Source: Calothrix sp. 336/3
GTDB taxonomy: Bacteria; Cyanobacteriota; Cyanobacteriia; Cyanobacteriales; Nostocaceae
Direction: 5' to 3'
Length of the DNA stretch: 64,000 nucleotides
Assembly: GCF_000734895.2 (NCBI RefSeq)
Contig: NZ_CP011382.1
Coordinates: forward strand, 186,001 to 250,000
Every line of letters begins with the position of its first letter. Position 1 is the stretch's first letter. The position numbers were made by a program, and so were the translations under genes. Below are positions 1 through 9,279 of the stretch, in pieces. The notes beneath the pieces are model-generated. The model had not been told where the DNA came from and did no database searches. It was given only the letters and a program-made list of their open reading frames with translations.

Positions 1-99
1 GAAGAATTGCCTAGCAAATTAGCTACAGCAATTACCAATTTTCGAGACACATCTGCCGGGAAATATGTGTTGCGTTTGTACAGGGAAAGATATATCTAA
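1..99 (+). CDS. C-terminal end of a gene cut by the window edge
   Basis: An open frame runs from the first base to a TAA at 97-99 and gives 32 residues ending in GKYVLRLYRERYI. The start lies outside the window. The tail is basic and aromatic, with no motif I can assign to a family. It reads in the same direction as the next gene, whose start is 30 bases downstream, so the two could be co-transcribed. The frame being open to the edge is seen; that it is a real gene end is inference, since a 99-base open frame can occur by chance. Confidence 0.4.
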   Translation, partial: EELPSKLATAITNFRDTSAGKYVLRLYRERYI

Positions 100-129
100 A
101 AGTCTTTGCATTTATCTTGGTAAATTATC

Positions 130-561
130 ATGATTCCCCCGAAAAAATCTGCTAAAGTTCTCTTGCTTCTGCTGATAATTAACAACATCTCAACCCTTTT
201 CCATTACCTAGATAATGCCATCTTTATAGATAAATATCCCGAACCCCAATGGTTTTCCACCCCTGGTGTACTCAGTGTTTTGATTGTGATGACACCTATA
301 GGATGGTTGGGTTATAGGTTGTATTGCCAATCTCATCATTTATTCGCCTATCTTTGCCTCATATTTTATTCGCTCACCAGTATTTCTAGCCCAGGGCATT
401 ACCTCTATCCTATGACAATCCCAATGTCTTTAAAAATGCATTTTTTAATCTGGCTAGATGCTTTCTCTGGCTTATCTCTAATTTCCTTTGTTGTTTGGTC
501 AATTTTCCTCTCCCAGGTAACTATTACAGAATCAATCAAATCAGAAATTTTCCAGAAATAA
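130..561 (+). CDS. Small multi-pass membrane protein, unknown function
   Basis: A 143-residue protein, very hydrophobic, with about four predicted membrane helices (roughly residues 10-28, 45-65, 70-90 and 108-130). The N-terminus is basic (PPKKSAK) and precedes the first helix, consistent with the inside-positive rule. I recognise no catalytic motif. It lies 53 bases upstream of a glutathione transferase gene on the same strand, so a two-gene unit is possible. Likely a lineage-specific inner-membrane protein; no function is claimed. Confidence 0.7.
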   Translation: MIPPKKSAKVLLLLLIINNISTLFHYLDNAIFIDKYPEPQWFSTPGVLSVLIVMTPIGWLGYRLYCQSHHLFAYLCLIFYSLTSISSPGHYLYPMTIPMSLKMHFLIWLDAFSGLSLISFVVWSIFLSQVTITESIKSEIFQK

Positions 562-614
562 CTTATGTTATTTAGTTCCAAATAACTGTATTCTCCTCCC
601 AGTAAATCATCAAT

Positions 615-1286
615 ATGCTGAAATTCTACTACAATCCCCGCTCTCCAATGTCTCGCATAGTTTGGGTGACACTATTAGAAAAAGAGCTTTATTATGAATC
701 AAAAATTATCAGCCTTAATGGTGATCAACTCACCCCTGAATTCCTAGAAATTAGCCCATTTCACCACGTTCCCATTATCATTGATAATGGTTTTCGAGTC
801 ATAGAATCCCTCGCAATTATAGATTACCTCGAAACTCGCTACCCCACCCCATCCTTACTCCCTCAAAATATCCAAGTCCTTGCCCAAGTGCGGATGGTAC
901 AAATGGTGAGCTTTCACGAGCTATTTCGCCCAATTATGAATTTCCTCTATACAAATCCCGATTCTCCAGAATATCAAATAGCTAGGGCAAATATTCACCG
1001 AGTACTACAATTATTCAGCCAATTATTAGCAGATAACTCCTATTTCGGTGGAGAACAATTTACCCTCGGCGATATTGTTGCAGGTACGGGAATCTCTTTA
1101 CTCACAAAATCTGATTTCTCCCTGCAAAATTACCCAATTATCCAAAGATGGTATGAGCTACTCATGCAACGCTCATCCTGGCAATCCACAGAATTAACTC
1201 AAAGGGAGTTTACACAATTTAAACGAGTTTTTATCAAGTTAAAAGCCCGTGAACGTCAACGTCTCCTGAGTACCAAAGCATCCTAA
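615..1286 (+). CDS. Glutathione S-transferase family protein
   Basis: A 223-residue protein with the usual GST length and two-domain plan. Residues 1-80 form a thioredoxin-like domain starting with strand LKFYYN and a Ser-containing SPMSR segment in the place of the catalytic Ser. The cis-proline motif VPIII (about 53-57) and the ES pair that binds the gamma-glutamyl group (about 64-65) are visible. Residues 90-210 are the all-helical C-terminal domain. Members conjugate or reduce electrophiles and peroxides with glutathione in the cytoplasm. The substrate cannot be told. It is convergent with the ABC permease gene, with only 11 bases between the stops. Confidence 0.85.
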   Translation: MLKFYYNPRSPMSRIVWVTLLEKELYYESKIISLNGDQLTPEFLEISPFHHVPIIIDNGFRVIESLAIIDYLETRYPTPSLLPQNIQVLAQVRMVQMVSFHELFRPIMNFLYTNPDSPEYQIARANIHRVLQLFSQLLADNSYFGGEQFTLGDIVAGTGISLLTKSDFSLQNYPIIQRWYELLMQRSSWQSTELTQREFTQFKRVFIKLKARERQRLLSTKAS

Positions 1287-1297
1287 TTCTCTATCAA

Positions 1298-2128
1298 TTA
1301 CCCCTTCACCCCACTACCTGTCTCTGTCGGTACAATATACCTTTGCAAAAACAGAAATACTAATAAAACAGGAGCAATGGAAATCATCGAGCCAGCTGCT
1401 ACTAATCGCCAATCGAGGGAAAAAGTTCCAGCCAGCTTTGCCACACCCAAAGGTAAGGTATACAAGCTCTCATCTTGAATGATAATCAGGGGCCACAAAA
1501 AATCACTCCAGGAACCAATAAAGACAAAAATTGCCAAGGTTACCAACGCTGGGCGAATTGCTGGTAACATAACGTGCCACCATAAACCTAGCTCGGAACA
1601 CCCATCCATCCTTGCTGCTTCTTCCATTTCCTTCGGAACACCTAAAAAAGCTTGCCGCAACAAGAAAATCCCAAAGGCAGAAGCTAAACCAGGAAAAATT
1701 ATCCCCAAATAACTATTTCTCAATCCTAATTGAATCGTCAAAATGTATAGGGGAATCATCACAATTTGAAAAGGAATCATAATTGTGGAAATAATAGCAA
1801 TAAATATCCCATCCTTGCCTGGAAAAGACAATCTCGCTAGAGGATACGCAGCCAAGGCACAAAATAATAAATTCAACCCAACTGTACATCCTGCAACGAA
1901 AAGACTATTAAACAAATATTGCCCAAAGGGATTTGTTTGCCATACCGTCACGAAATTATCTAAGGTTGGTTGAGTTGGTAATAATTGTGGTGGAAATTGA
2001 AAAATATTCTCCGTCGCTGACTTCAAGGAAGTACTAACTAACCATAATAAAGGAGCCAGAGTTAACAGAGCGATCGCGCTCAACACCCCATACATCCCCA
2101 ACTTTTTTCCTACTTCTTGATTCTTCAT
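1298..2128 (-). CDS. Carbohydrate ABC transporter inner-membrane permease (MalG/UgpE family)
   Basis: A 276-residue permease with six membrane helices. The first is near residues 14-32, and the EAA loop (EEAARMDGCSELGLWWH, about 169-185) contacts the ATPase subunit. The order and length match the MalG/UgpE/LacG class, which imports sugars or glycerol-3-phosphate as one half of a heterodimeric channel. No partner permease, binding protein or ATPase lies nearby, so it is an orphan in this window; in cyanobacteria such subunits are often scattered. The C-terminus (TETGSGVKG) lies tail to tail against the GST gene. The substrate is unknown. Confidence 0.88.
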   Translation of the reverse strand: MKNQEVGKKLGMYGVLSAIALLTLAPLLWLVSTSLKSATENIFQFPPQLLPTQPTLDNFVTVWQTNPFGQYLFNSLFVAGCTVGLNLLFCALAAYPLARLSFPGKDGIFIAIISTIMIPFQIVMIPLYILTIQLGLRNSYLGIIFPGLASAFGIFLLRQAFLGVPKEMEEAARMDGCSELGLWWHVMLPAIRPALVTLAIFVFIGSWSDFLWPLIIIQDESLYTLPLGVAKLAGTFSLDWRLVAAGSMISIAPVLLVFLFLQRYIVPTETGSGVKG

Positions 2129-2261
2129 ACTTTTCCCTCAGTTGAATTTATGTTCATTCATGCAATTTTATCTATGAAAGTCGCGTTTTTATTTGACAAA
2201 AACTAATAGATAAAACCGCAAAAAAGCTTGCATTTTACATTGCACCATGGGATTATAGTAA

Positions 2262-2331
2262 ATGTATTTGTCTATCTAGGAATCGTTCTAGTAGACGCGC
2301 TGGGGACAATAGTCCCTGGCGCGAGGTTTTT
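2262..2331 (+). ncRNA. Possible small RNA ending in a strong intrinsic terminator
   Basis: A TATAGT box at 2254-2259 is followed by two stem-loops. A short one is built on CTAG/CTAG with an intervening GAATCGTT. A long 12-pair one (2296-2307 with 2312-2323, loop AATA, two G-U pairs) is followed by AGG and five T. No plus-strand protein gene lies upstream within a kilobase, so the terminator is unexplained unless a short transcript starts near 2262. The hairpin and T-run are seen; the transcript and its 5' end are inference, and no convincing -35 box is visible. Confidence 0.35.
2296..2331 (+). terminator. Rho-independent terminator (plus strand)
   Basis: A stem of CGCGCTGGGGAC with GTCCCTGGCGCG closes fully if two G-U pairs are allowed, with loop AATA, followed by AGGTTTTTC. 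In the minus direction there is no T-run, so it acts only on plus-strand transcription. It lies between two minus-strand genes. Confidence 0.7.
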
Positions 2332-2375
2332 CAAAAACAATCTGCAAGTTTCTCCCAAAATACAACAAAATTCCT

Positions 2376-2930
2376 TCAGTTAGCCGAATATAATCCAGAT
2401 TCGGTACAAACAAAATCTAATTTCCTATCCCAAGATTTAATGGGCAACTGAGGTAAGAAAGCAAAGTCAAAAACAATACCAATAGTTGGAAAATTTTGCC
2501 ATTCAGGTAAACTGAGAAGACGGTCATAGTAACCACCCCCATAGCCTAAGCGGTAGCCGTGGGTATCACAGGCAACACAAGGTACAAGCATCAAATTGGC
2601 TGCCTCTGCTTGCAAAGTTGGCGCATCTGTGCAAGGCTCTGTAATCCCAAAAGCTCCAGTTTGCCAAGGTTCTCCCGGTTGCCAAGCATGCCATACCAAG
2701 GATTTACCAACACAGCGCGGGAAACCCCAACGAAATCGGGAATCAGTGAATAGGGAACCTAAATCTGGTTCTTGGCGAAAGCTATGATAAGCAAGAACAG
2801 TGGTACCGGAATAGAGAAGGGAAGATGTCAGTAGGTGAGAACAGAGGCGATCGCTCCGACTTTGCCAATCATGCTCAGACATCTGCCGACGTTTTTGTAA
2901 CAGCGATCGCCGTAATTCGATTTTGTCCAT
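2376..2930 (-). CDS. 5-formyltetrahydrofolate cyclo-ligase
   Basis: A 184-residue cytoplasmic enzyme of the family that converts 5-formyl-THF plus ATP to 5,10-methenyl-THF, rescuing an inactive folate. The N-terminal basic helix (KIELRRSLLQKRRQM) and the strongly conserved C-terminal RLGYGGGYYDR motif (about 127-137) are both present and the length is normal. The N-terminal half binds ATP phosphates and the GYGGGYYDR loop forms the nucleotide/Mg site in characterised members. It stands alone, downstream of a terminator that closes the preceding fucose synthase gene on the same strand. Confidence 0.93.
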   Translation of the reverse strand: MDKIELRRSLLQKRRQMSEHDWQSRSDRLCSHLLTSSLLYSGTTVLAYHSFRQEPDLGSLFTDSRFRWGFPRCVGKSLVWHAWQPGEPWQTGAFGITEPCTDAPTLQAEAANLMLVPCVACDTHGYRLGYGGGYYDRLLSLPEWQNFPTIGIVFDFAFLPQLPIKSWDRKLDFVCTESGLYSAN

Positions 2931-2962
2931 AAAATCTCAAAATTTTCCTCCCCATTGAAAAC

Positions 2963-2995
2963 CAAAAAGTTCAAGAAGGCAAACTCCTTGAACCT
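2963..2995 (-). terminator. Intrinsic terminator after the GDP-fucose synthase gene
   Basis: On the minus strand GTTCAAG and CTTGAAC pair around an 11-base loop and are followed by TTTTTGG. It sits 30 bases after the stop of the fucose synthase gene and separates it from the folate gene. Confidence 0.7.
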
Positions 2996-3024
2996 TGAGA
3001 GATAAATTTCTATCTGAATAGGTG

Positions 3025-3969
3025 CTAATTAGCGTGATTACGCCACCAATCAATAGTATTTTTCAAACCTTGACGAAAGTCAATTTGAGCAGTGAAACCA
3101 AAAGCTTGTTTTGCTCGCTCTGTATCCAAACAACGACGGGGTTGACCATTCGGTTGATTAGTTTCCCAAACTATTTCACCGTCATACTCCATCAACTCAC
3201 AAATTAGATGAATCAAATCACGGATAGAAATTTCATAACCCGTGCCTAAATTTACAGGTTCCTCACCATTGAAGAATTGAGTACCCATGACAATACCCCG
3301 TGCGGCATCCTCAGAATACAGGAATTCACGGGTGGGACTACCATCACCCCACACAGGAATTTGTTTGTCACCCCTGGCTTGGGCTTCCTGAACCTTACGA
3401 ATCAAGGCGGGAATTACGTGGGAACTTCTGGGGTCAAAATTATCCTCTGGTCCGTAAAGATTTACTGGTAATAAATAAATCCCATTAAAACCGTACTGTT
3501 GACGATAGGCTTGCAGTTGAACCAACAGAGCTTTCTTCGCCACACCATAGGGTGCATTGGTTTCCTCTGGATAACCATTCCAAATATCATCTTCCTTGAA
3601 AGGAACCGGAGTAAATTTGGGATAGGCGCAAATAGTACCCACACAGACAAATTTTTCTACTCCAGCTTGGTAAGCAGCATGAATTAGCTGAGTACCCATC
3701 ATCAAATTGTCGTAGAATAATTCAGCTGGTTTTTCTCGGTTCAAACCAATACCACCAACGTGTGCAGCCAGGTGAATCACAATATCTTGCTGGTCAACAG
3801 CGCGATGACAATTTTCTAAGATGCGTAAATCACAATCGCGCGATCGCGTCACTGTAATTTTCTCCTGTTGTGCCCCAGCTTTACACAACTGCTCAATGAC
3901 TTGACGACCTAAAAACCCCGCACCACCAGTTACGAGAATTCGTTTATCCTGCAAATCTAAGGCGTTCAT
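3025..3969 (-). CDS. fcl: GDP-L-fucose synthase (GDP-4-keto-6-deoxy-D-mannose epimerase/reductase)
   Basis: An extended short-chain dehydrogenase of about 314 residues. It begins with the NAD(P)-binding [10 protein letters not shown] motif and carries the catalytic Tyr-Lys pair in [17 protein letters not shown] and [10 protein letters not shown] are typical of the Fcl/WcaG group. It performs the two-step epimerisation and reduction that makes GDP-L-fucose. The open frame extends to 4035, but the ATG at 3969 is preceded by GAGGGG and gives the standard N-terminus, so I chose it. It follows the GDP-mannose dehydratase gene by about 90 bases on the same strand, so the two consecutive pathway steps are probably co-transcribed. 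Confidence 0.93.
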   Translation of the reverse strand: MNALDLQDKRILVTGGAGFLGRQVIEQLCKAGAQQEKITVTRSRDCDLRILENCHRAVDQQDIVIHLAAHVGGIGLNREKPAELFYDNLMMGTQLIHAAYQAGVEKFVCVGTICAYPKFTPVPFKEDDIWNGYPEETNAPYGVAKKALLVQLQAYRQQYGFNGIYLLPVNLYGPEDNFDPRSSHVIPALIRKVQEAQARGDKQIPVWGDGSPTREFLYSEDAARGIVMGTQFFNGEEPVNLGTGYEISIRDLIHLICELMEYDGEIVWETNQPNGQPRRCLDTERAKQAFGFTAQIDFRQGLKNTIDWWRNHAN

Positions 3970-4061
3970 ATTTCCCCTCACTAAAATACCAATTGTCTTC
4001 CCAGTACTGAGTGCGCCTACTTCTCCTCTCCACACTCAGTACTTATAACTACTGGAACTAC

Positions 4062-5141
4062 CTAAAAATGCAATGCCCCCAATTCTTGGCGAATCATCGC
4101 GTTATCTTGAATTACCTTAGCCACACTTGCGTTAGGAGAGGTTAAACCCACTGCTTGTAAATCAGCTTCCACCATTAAAGCTACCAGTTGTTGGAAAGTC
4201 ACTGAAGGTGTCCAACCCATTTTCTGGCGAGCTTTTGTTGCATCCCCAATTAACAAATCAACTTCCGCAGGACGCAGATAGCGTTCATCAAATTCGACGT
4301 AGTCTTGCCAATTCAAATTTACATAGCTAAAAGCTAATTCCAAAAACTCACGCACAGTGTGAGTTTCCCCCGTTGCAACTACATAATCATCCGGTTGATT
4401 TTGCTGCAACATCATCCACATGGCTCGCACATAGTCCTTAGCATAACCCCAGTCTCTCTTGGCATCCAGGTTACCCATGTACAGCTTCTTCTGCTTACCT
4501 GCCAGAATGCGAGCCACAGCCATAGTAATCTTGCGGGTAACAAAAGTTTCCCCACGTCGGGGAGATTCATGGTTGAATAAAATACCATTACAAGCAAACA
4601 TCCCGTAGGATTCACGGTAATTTACCGTTTGCCAATGGGCATATACTTTGGCACAGGCATAGGGGCTACGAGGATAGAAAGGTGTAGTCTCACTCTGGGG
4701 TACAGCTTGTACTAAACCGTACATTTCAGAAGAACCCGCTTGGTAAAAACGTACCTGAATTCCAGTCCGATGTTGATAGTCACGGATTGCTTCTAAGAGT
4801 CTGAGTGTACCCATTCCCACCGCATCTACTGTATATTCGGGAGAATCAAAACTGACTCTAACGTGGGATTGAGCGCCTAAATTGTAGATTTCTGTTGGTT
4901 GAACTTCTTCTAAAATCCGACGTAGTGTAGTACCGTCTGTCAAATCACCATAATGGAGGAATAACCGCACTCCATCTTTGTGAGGATCTTCATAGATGTG
5001 GTCAATGCGATCTGTATTGAAGGTGGAAGTTCGGCGAATAATACCATGAACTTCGTATCCCTGTTCTAATAAAAACTCACTTAAATAGGACCCATCTTGT
5101 CCGGTAATACCAGTAATCAGCGCTCGTTTATTTTGCGTCAT
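4062..5141 (-). CDS. gmd: GDP-mannose 4,6-dehydratase
   Basis: A 359-residue extended SDR enzyme. The N-terminus has the GxxGxxG NADP motif ([10 protein letters not shown]). The catalytic Tyr-Lys pair is in [11 protein letters not shown], and family hallmarks such as [14 protein letters not shown] and [11 protein letters not shown] are present. It converts GDP-D-mannose to GDP-4-keto-6-deoxy-mannose, the substrate of the fucose synthase encoded next on the same strand. Full length compared with known members. The region upstream is a 574-base gap that presumably holds the promoter of the gmd-fcl pair. Products feed fucosylated exopolysaccharide or glycan, consistent with the glycosyltransferases further right. 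Confidence 0.95.
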   Translation of the reverse strand: MTQNKRALITGITGQDGSYLSEFLLEQGYEVHGIIRRTSTFNTDRIDHIYEDPHKDGVRLFLHYGDLTDGTTLRRILEEVQPTEIYNLGAQSHVRVSFDSPEYTVDAVGMGTLRLLEAIRDYQHRTGIQVRFYQAGSSEMYGLVQAVPQSETTPFYPRSPYACAKVYAHWQTVNYRESYGMFACNGILFNHESPRRGETFVTRKITMAVARILAGKQKKLYMGNLDAKRDWGYAKDYVRAMWMMLQQNQPDDYVVATGETHTVREFLELAFSYVNLNWQDYVEFDERYLRPAEVDLLIGDATKARQKMGWTPSVTFQQLVALMVEADLQAVGLTSPNASVAKVIQDNAMIRQELGALHF

Positions 5142-5715
5142 TCTTTATCATCCCTCGTTGTTTTTGATTTCCAGTGATTCTGTAGATACAAGCAACCTGG
5201 TATAACCTAACAATGATTTACCTAATTTATCAATAGGAAACTTACGAGTATCTTTCGCATCTTAGCTCAAATTTCTCAGTATTTACCCTGACAGTGATTT
5301 TTTGACTTGTAGCTCTGTCAAAAACTATCAATTTTGAATTAGATTCAGCTTTCAATTTGACTGGAGATGTGTTTTAGAGATTTTACTCATAGGTAAATTA
5401 TCAATATTTATGTTGTTATTAACCCCCTCATATTGTTAATCTTTACAGTTAATTTATATTGATTCAACTTTCATAAATTCTTTGTAAAGTGTCCGGATAA
5501 GTAATTTTAGTACAGATTTAATAGCAGCTATTTTCTATAATTAATCGTTCATACTTTTCAATAGCCTTGAAGATATATAGTTGTAAATTATCAGAATAAA
5601 TATCCGATGGCAGACAAAAACTAGCACTCAGTACTGCAATGACCGAGTGCTAAATAGTGAGTAAAAAGCTTTCAAAATGAGCTTAATATCTATGACTTTT
5701 TACTAATAAAAATTT
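5142..5715. other. Intergenic region between gmd and the sugar transferase gene
   Basis: This is 574 AT-rich bases with no convincing open frame. It contains the terminator of the sugar transferase gene at 5614-5651 and presumably the gmd promoter near its left end. I see nothing else I can name. Confidence 0.6.
5614..5651 (-). terminator. Intrinsic terminator after the sugar transferase gene
   Basis: On the minus strand AGCACTCGGT pairs with ACTGAGTGCT (nine of ten pairs) around a nine-base loop and is followed by AGTTTTTG. It lies about 65 bases beyond the stop of the sugar transferase gene. Confidence 0.75.
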
Positions 5716-6543
5716 TCAGTAAGCTCCGTTGTCCTTAGGTACAATCACAACGCGAATTGTCTTGAAGACAATCCACAAATCCAGCCAGAAGTTCCTAAAT
5801 TTAGCGTAATGGAGGTCAATTTGCACTCTGCGAGGATAGGGTATATCATTGCGACCGGATACTTGCCACAGTCCCGTAATTCCAGGGCGAATAGTGAGAA
5901 TTTGGTCGATATGATAGCCATATTTGGGTAATTCTTCCGCAACTAGGGGACGAGGACCAACAACGCTCATATCCCCTTTCAAAACATTCCAGAACTGAGG
6001 AAATTCATCCAGACTGGTAATGCGTAAAAATTTACCGATGCGAGTGATGCGTGGGTCTTGTTTGAGTTTAAAAGTTAACTCAAATTCTCGTCGCAGATGG
6101 GGCGATGTTTCCATCATTTGTGAAAGGACTTCATCTGCATTGCTCACCATGGTGCGAAATTTGATGCAATTGAAGGGTTTATAGTTTTTTCCCACTCTTT
6201 CTTGGACGTAAAAAATTGGACCTTCTGAACTCAAAGCAATTAAGAACGCCAAAACTAAATAGACTGGGGAAAACAAAACCAGCACAACTAGTGAAAACAC
6301 AATATCAAATAGACGTTTGGCAAACTCTCCGTTAATACCCTCGAAGGATGAACCTCTGGGTTTGGTTTTTGGCGATCGCTGTTTACCTGTAAAGAGAGTA
6401 CGGGAACCTTCGAGATCAGGTATACCACTCTCAGTCGGTTGTACCCTGACTTCCGAGACGGAGGTACTAGTTTCTAAATGTCGTCTCCTACGAGACGCAC
6501 TCCGCGATCGCTTGCCGGAGAGGAGTGAGCTCTGGGCAGTCAT
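5716..6543 (-). CDS. Initiating sugar transferase of exopolysaccharide synthesis (WcaJ/WbaP type)
   Basis: About 275 residues. Residues 1-80 form a basic, Ser/Arg-rich, probably disordered cytoplasmic extension. One hydrophobic segment follows (FDIVFSLVVLVLFSPVYLV). The catalytic domain of bacterial sugar transferases has the signatures PIFYVQERVGKNYKPF, KFRTM, TSLDEFPQFWNVLKGDMS, GPRP and RPGITGLWQVSGRN. It moves a sugar-1-phosphate onto undecaprenyl phosphate, the first step of repeat-unit assembly. It lacks the four extra N-terminal helices of full-length WbaP. Two ATG codons follow AAGGAG; the second, at 6543, has the better spacing. It probably follows the GT4 gene in one transcript. Confidence 0.92.
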   Translation of the reverse strand: MTAQSSLLSGKRSRSASRRRRHLETSTSVSEVRVQPTESGIPDLEGSRTLFTGKQRSPKTKPRGSSFEGINGEFAKRLFDIVFSLVVLVLFSPVYLVLAFLIALSSEGPIFYVQERVGKNYKPFNCIKFRTMVSNADEVLSQMMETSPHLRREFELTFKLKQDPRITRIGKFLRITSLDEFPQFWNVLKGDMSVVGPRPLVAEELPKYGYHIDQILTIRPGITGLWQVSGRNDIPYPRRVQIDLHYAKFRNFWLDLWIVFKTIRVVIVPKDNGAY

Positions 6544-6625
6544 CATACTCCTTAATAATCCACACCACACATAGTCCCAATCTTAATCCCAAAAGGCAGT
6601 GCTTCTGGGGATAATTATCCAAAAG

Positions 6626-7789
6626 CTAGCAAAATTCAGCCTTAATATCCCAAGATTTTGTCTTTTTTTCTCTACAAATATCGACAAAATCTAGATAGCG
6701 TTGGGCAAAAGCTTGAGGCGAAAATTGCATCGCGTGCGATCGCCCATACTCTGGCACAAATTGCCCTTGACATTTTTCCCAGGTTTGAATCGCTGCCATT
6801 AATGCTGCCTCCGTTTGTTCCGCAAAGAGAATACCTGTACCAGTACTGCCCCAAGTCCGAATATCGCGCACTGTTTCCGATGCACCACCATCCCCATAGG
6901 CAATGACTGGAGTCCCACAAGCCTGAGCTTCAACTAGAGCAATCCCAAAGTCTTCACGGGCAGCATAGACAAAACCCTTAGCATTAGCCATATATTTTTT
7001 TACCACATCATCTGGTTGCCATCCCAGTATTTTGATATTTGATTTCGCCATTTTGCGGATTTGCTGCATTTCGTCTCCTGTACCAATAATTACTAAGGGT
7101 TTTTGAAGTTGGTTAAAAGCTCGGACAATTAAAGATACTTGCTTGTAACTGACTAACCGGGAAACAGTCAAGTAGAAATCTTCTTTTTGGGAAGAAAAGG
7201 GGAAATCCGCAATTTGTACTGGTGGATAGATTACCTGGGCTGGGCGACGATAACAACGCCAGATGCGTCTGGCGGTATACTCAGAATTCGCAATGAAATA
7301 ATCTACACGATTGGCACTGATCACGTCCCATTGCCGTAGCTGATGCAATAGGTAACGTGTTGCCCATCCTGGCACACCACGACCTAGCTGACTGTAGCGT
7401 AAATAATCAAAGGTTAATTCCCAGGCATAACGCATGGGACTATGGCAGTAGCAAATATGAACCTGATTGGGAGTAGTTATCACTCCTTTCGCAACAGCGT
7501 GGGATGAGGATAAAATCACGTCATATTGTCGCAAATCCAATTGTTCAACTGCCAAAGGCATTAAGGGTAAATATTTTTGCACACCATTTCTTGCCCCAGG
7601 AAAGTGTTGCAGGAAAGTTGTGCCAATGGGACGCTGGTATAAATAACTGTCTGGATTTGTGGATTCAAAATCAATCAGGGCATATAAATCAGCATCGACA
7701 TGATTCAGAATTTCGCGGACAACTAGTTCTGAACCGCCGGTAGCTTTCGGTGTTAGCCACTCATGTACCAAAGCATATTTCCCAGACAC
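6626..7789 (-). CDS. Family 4 glycosyltransferase (WbaZ-like)
   Basis: A 387-residue GT-B fold protein. The N-terminal domain starts with YALVHEWLTPKATGGSE, a glycine-rich acceptor-side loop typical of GT4 enzymes. The C-terminal nucleotide-sugar domain has the SRLVSYKQ segment and the E-x7-E motif in DFGIALVEAQACGTPVIAY. It resembles the WbaZ/mannosyltransferase group, suggesting GDP-mannose or a related donor, but the donor is not determinable. It works in the cytoplasm on lipid-linked sugars. It lies about 80 bases upstream of the sugar transferase gene on the same strand and with gmd and fcl makes an exopolysaccharide block. Confidence 0.9.
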   Translation of the reverse strand: MSGKYALVHEWLTPKATGGSELVVREILNHVDADLYALIDFESTNPDSYLYQRPIGTTFLQHFPGARNGVQKYLPLMPLAVEQLDLRQYDVILSSSHAVAKGVITTPNQVHICYCHSPMRYAWELTFDYLRYSQLGRGVPGWATRYLLHQLRQWDVISANRVDYFIANSEYTARRIWRCYRRPAQVIYPPVQIADFPFSSQKEDFYLTVSRLVSYKQVSLIVRAFNQLQKPLVIIGTGDEMQQIRKMAKSNIKILGWQPDDVVKKYMANAKGFVYAAREDFGIALVEAQACGTPVIAYGDGGASETVRDIRTWGSTGTGILFAEQTEAALMAAIQTWEKCQGQFVPEYGRSHAMQFSPQAFAQRYLDFVDICREKKTKSWDIKAEFC

Positions 7790-8031
7790 TGTTACTTTTA
7801 ATAAATATGTGTAATTGCGAGATTAACTATATGAAAGTTTCCCGTTGTTATTAAATCATGAGAATTCACCCATATTCCATACAAAGACGTGATTCCCATA
7901 ATTGAGTTCCGATAGAGACCCTGACTCTGATAATCTCGGAATGGGTTAGGAGTAATGGCAGCAGGAAAACAGATGTATTTCCTAGTCTCCCATCTCGAAA
8001 CAGTAATTTTTACATCAAAACGGGGGGATTT

Positions 8032-8970
8032 ATGCGAATTTTGGTCATGGGTGGTACACGCTTTATCGGCGTTTATTTAACTAAGCTATTAGTGGCTGCG
8101 GGACATGATGTTGTACTGTTTAATCGGGGCAATCGTTCTCTACCTGTGGCAGGGGTGGGGCAAATTATTGGCGATCGCACTGATGCTGCCCAACTCAAAG
8201 CTACTTTAGCTACGGAAAAATTTGATGCTATTTTTGATAATAATGGGCGAGAACTGGGTGATAGCCAACCCCTGGCGGAAATCTTCCAGAGTTCTGTCCA
8301 GCATTTTGTCTATATGAGTTCGGCGGGGGTTTACCTCAAATCTGACCAAATGCCCCACAAGGAAGGGGATGCTGTAGATCCCAAAAGTCGTCACAAGGGT
8401 AAATTTGAAACGGAGGCTTTTTTACAAGCATCAGGAGTTCCTTTCACTGCCATTCGTCCGACTTATATCTATGGACCCCAGAATTATAATGATTTAGAAG
8501 CTTGGTTTTTTGACCGGATTGTCCGCGATCGCCCCGTGCCAATTCCCGGTAATGGTGCCCATTTTACCCAATTTGGACATGTTCAAGACCTGGCGCAGGC
8601 AATGTGCCAAGTATTGGGGAATACCAGAGCTATCGGGCAAATTTATAATGTGTCGGGTGAAAAGTATATCACCTTCGATGGTTTAGCCCGTGCCTGTGCT
8701 GCTGCCGTCGGTAAATCCCCGGAGGATGTGAAAATTGTACATTACGACCCGAAAAAGTTTGATTTCGGTAAGCGCAAAGCTTTCCCTATGCGGGTACAAC
8801 ACTTCTTTGCCGATATCCACAAAGCCATGACAGAACTAAGTTGGCAACCGAAATATGATTTAGTCTCTGGTTTACAAGACTCCTTCCACAATGACTATTT
8901 ACCCTCTGGCAGAGATCAGCAGGAAATAGACTTTTCCGTGGATGAGGAAATTCTCCAAGCTGTGAGTTAG
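8032..8970 (+). CDS. NAD-dependent epimerase/dehydratase family protein, CSP41-like
   Basis: A 312-residue SDR-fold protein starting with the dinucleotide motif GGTRFIGVYLTKLL. The sequence follows the cyanobacterial/chloroplast CSP41 group (FDNNGRELGDSQPL, YMSSAGVYLKSDQMPH, RPTYIYGPQNYN). Plant CSP41 proteins bind and cleave chloroplast RNA and protect transcripts; cyanobacterial members are much less studied, so an RNA role is family knowledge and not proof of activity here. The gene is monocistronic, divergent from the GT4 gene across a 242-base gap, and ends in front of a repeat-rich gap. Confidence 0.85.
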   Translation: MRILVMGGTRFIGVYLTKLLVAAGHDVVLFNRGNRSLPVAGVGQIIGDRTDAAQLKATLATEKFDAIFDNNGRELGDSQPLAEIFQSSVQHFVYMSSAGVYLKSDQMPHKEGDAVDPKSRHKGKFETEAFLQASGVPFTAIRPTYIYGPQNYNDLEAWFFDRIVRDRPVPIPGNGAHFTQFGHVQDLAQAMCQVLGNTRAIGQIYNVSGEKYITFDGLARACAAAVGKSPEDVKIVHYDPKKFDFGKRKAFPMRVQHFFADIHKAMTELSWQPKYDLVSGLQDSFHNDYLPSGRDQQEIDFSVDEEILQAVS

Positions 8971-9003
8971 CTTTGACAATCCCAGCTTTCCCCTGTGAGC
9001 ATG

Positions 9004-9036
9004 AGATACCTGACTTTTTCCAAATTTCGGGTATCT
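9004..9036. repeat. Dispersed hairpin repeat, copy 1
   Basis: AGATACC and GGTATCT pair around a loop, followed by GTTAAAA. The right arm plus flank (TTCGGGTATCTGTTAA) recurs at 29249-29264 after another gene, so this is a small dispersed hairpin family located at gene ends. Confidence 0.65.
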
Positions 9037-9045
9037 GTTAAAACA

Positions 9046-9128
9046 ATTCGTAATGCCTCTTTCAGAGGAGCTTCGCTAACGTAATTCGTAATGCTCCCTG
9101 CGGGAGAGCTAACGCTAACGTAATTCGG
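9046..9128. repeat. Tandem copies of a taattcgtaatg-type dispersed repeat
   Basis: AATTCGTAATGC appears twice, each time followed by a small palindrome (CCTCTTTCAGAGG and CTCCCTGCGGGAG) and then GCTAACGTAATTCG. The modular design is like the short intergenic repeats common in Nostocales genomes (recalled from general knowledge). No coding potential. Confidence 0.65.
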
Positions 9129-9170
9129 TTTTGTGACGGGGACTTAAACCCCCAAAGTTAGTTAACTCCC

Positions 9171-9279
9171 CTAGTAGTCTGTCAAATTTGAATTGGGGGA
9201 CGAGGGGGACAAGGGGGACAAGGGGGACAAGGGGGACAAGGGGGAAATATCCCTCAAATTAACCTTGACAGTGTACTAG
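9171..9279. repeat. MITE-like element with internal 9-bp minisatellite
   Basis: The left end CTAGTAGTCTGTCAA (9171-9185) matches the reverse complement of the right end at 9265-9279 at 13 of 15 bases. Inside, five 9-base units of acaaggggg type run from 9200 to 9244, the first with one change. A further copy of the right end lies at 9393-9407. The arrangement suggests a small non-autonomous repeat; mobility is inference. Confidence 0.55.

Noticed and set aside
1479..1973. Plus-strand open frames inside the ABC permease gene
   Set aside because: They lie opposite a well-supported permease with EAA loop and membrane helices and have no own features.
8007..8020. GTA-N5-TAC as an NtcA site before the CSP41-like gene
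   Set aside because: NtcA sites have eight bases between the half-sites; here there are five.
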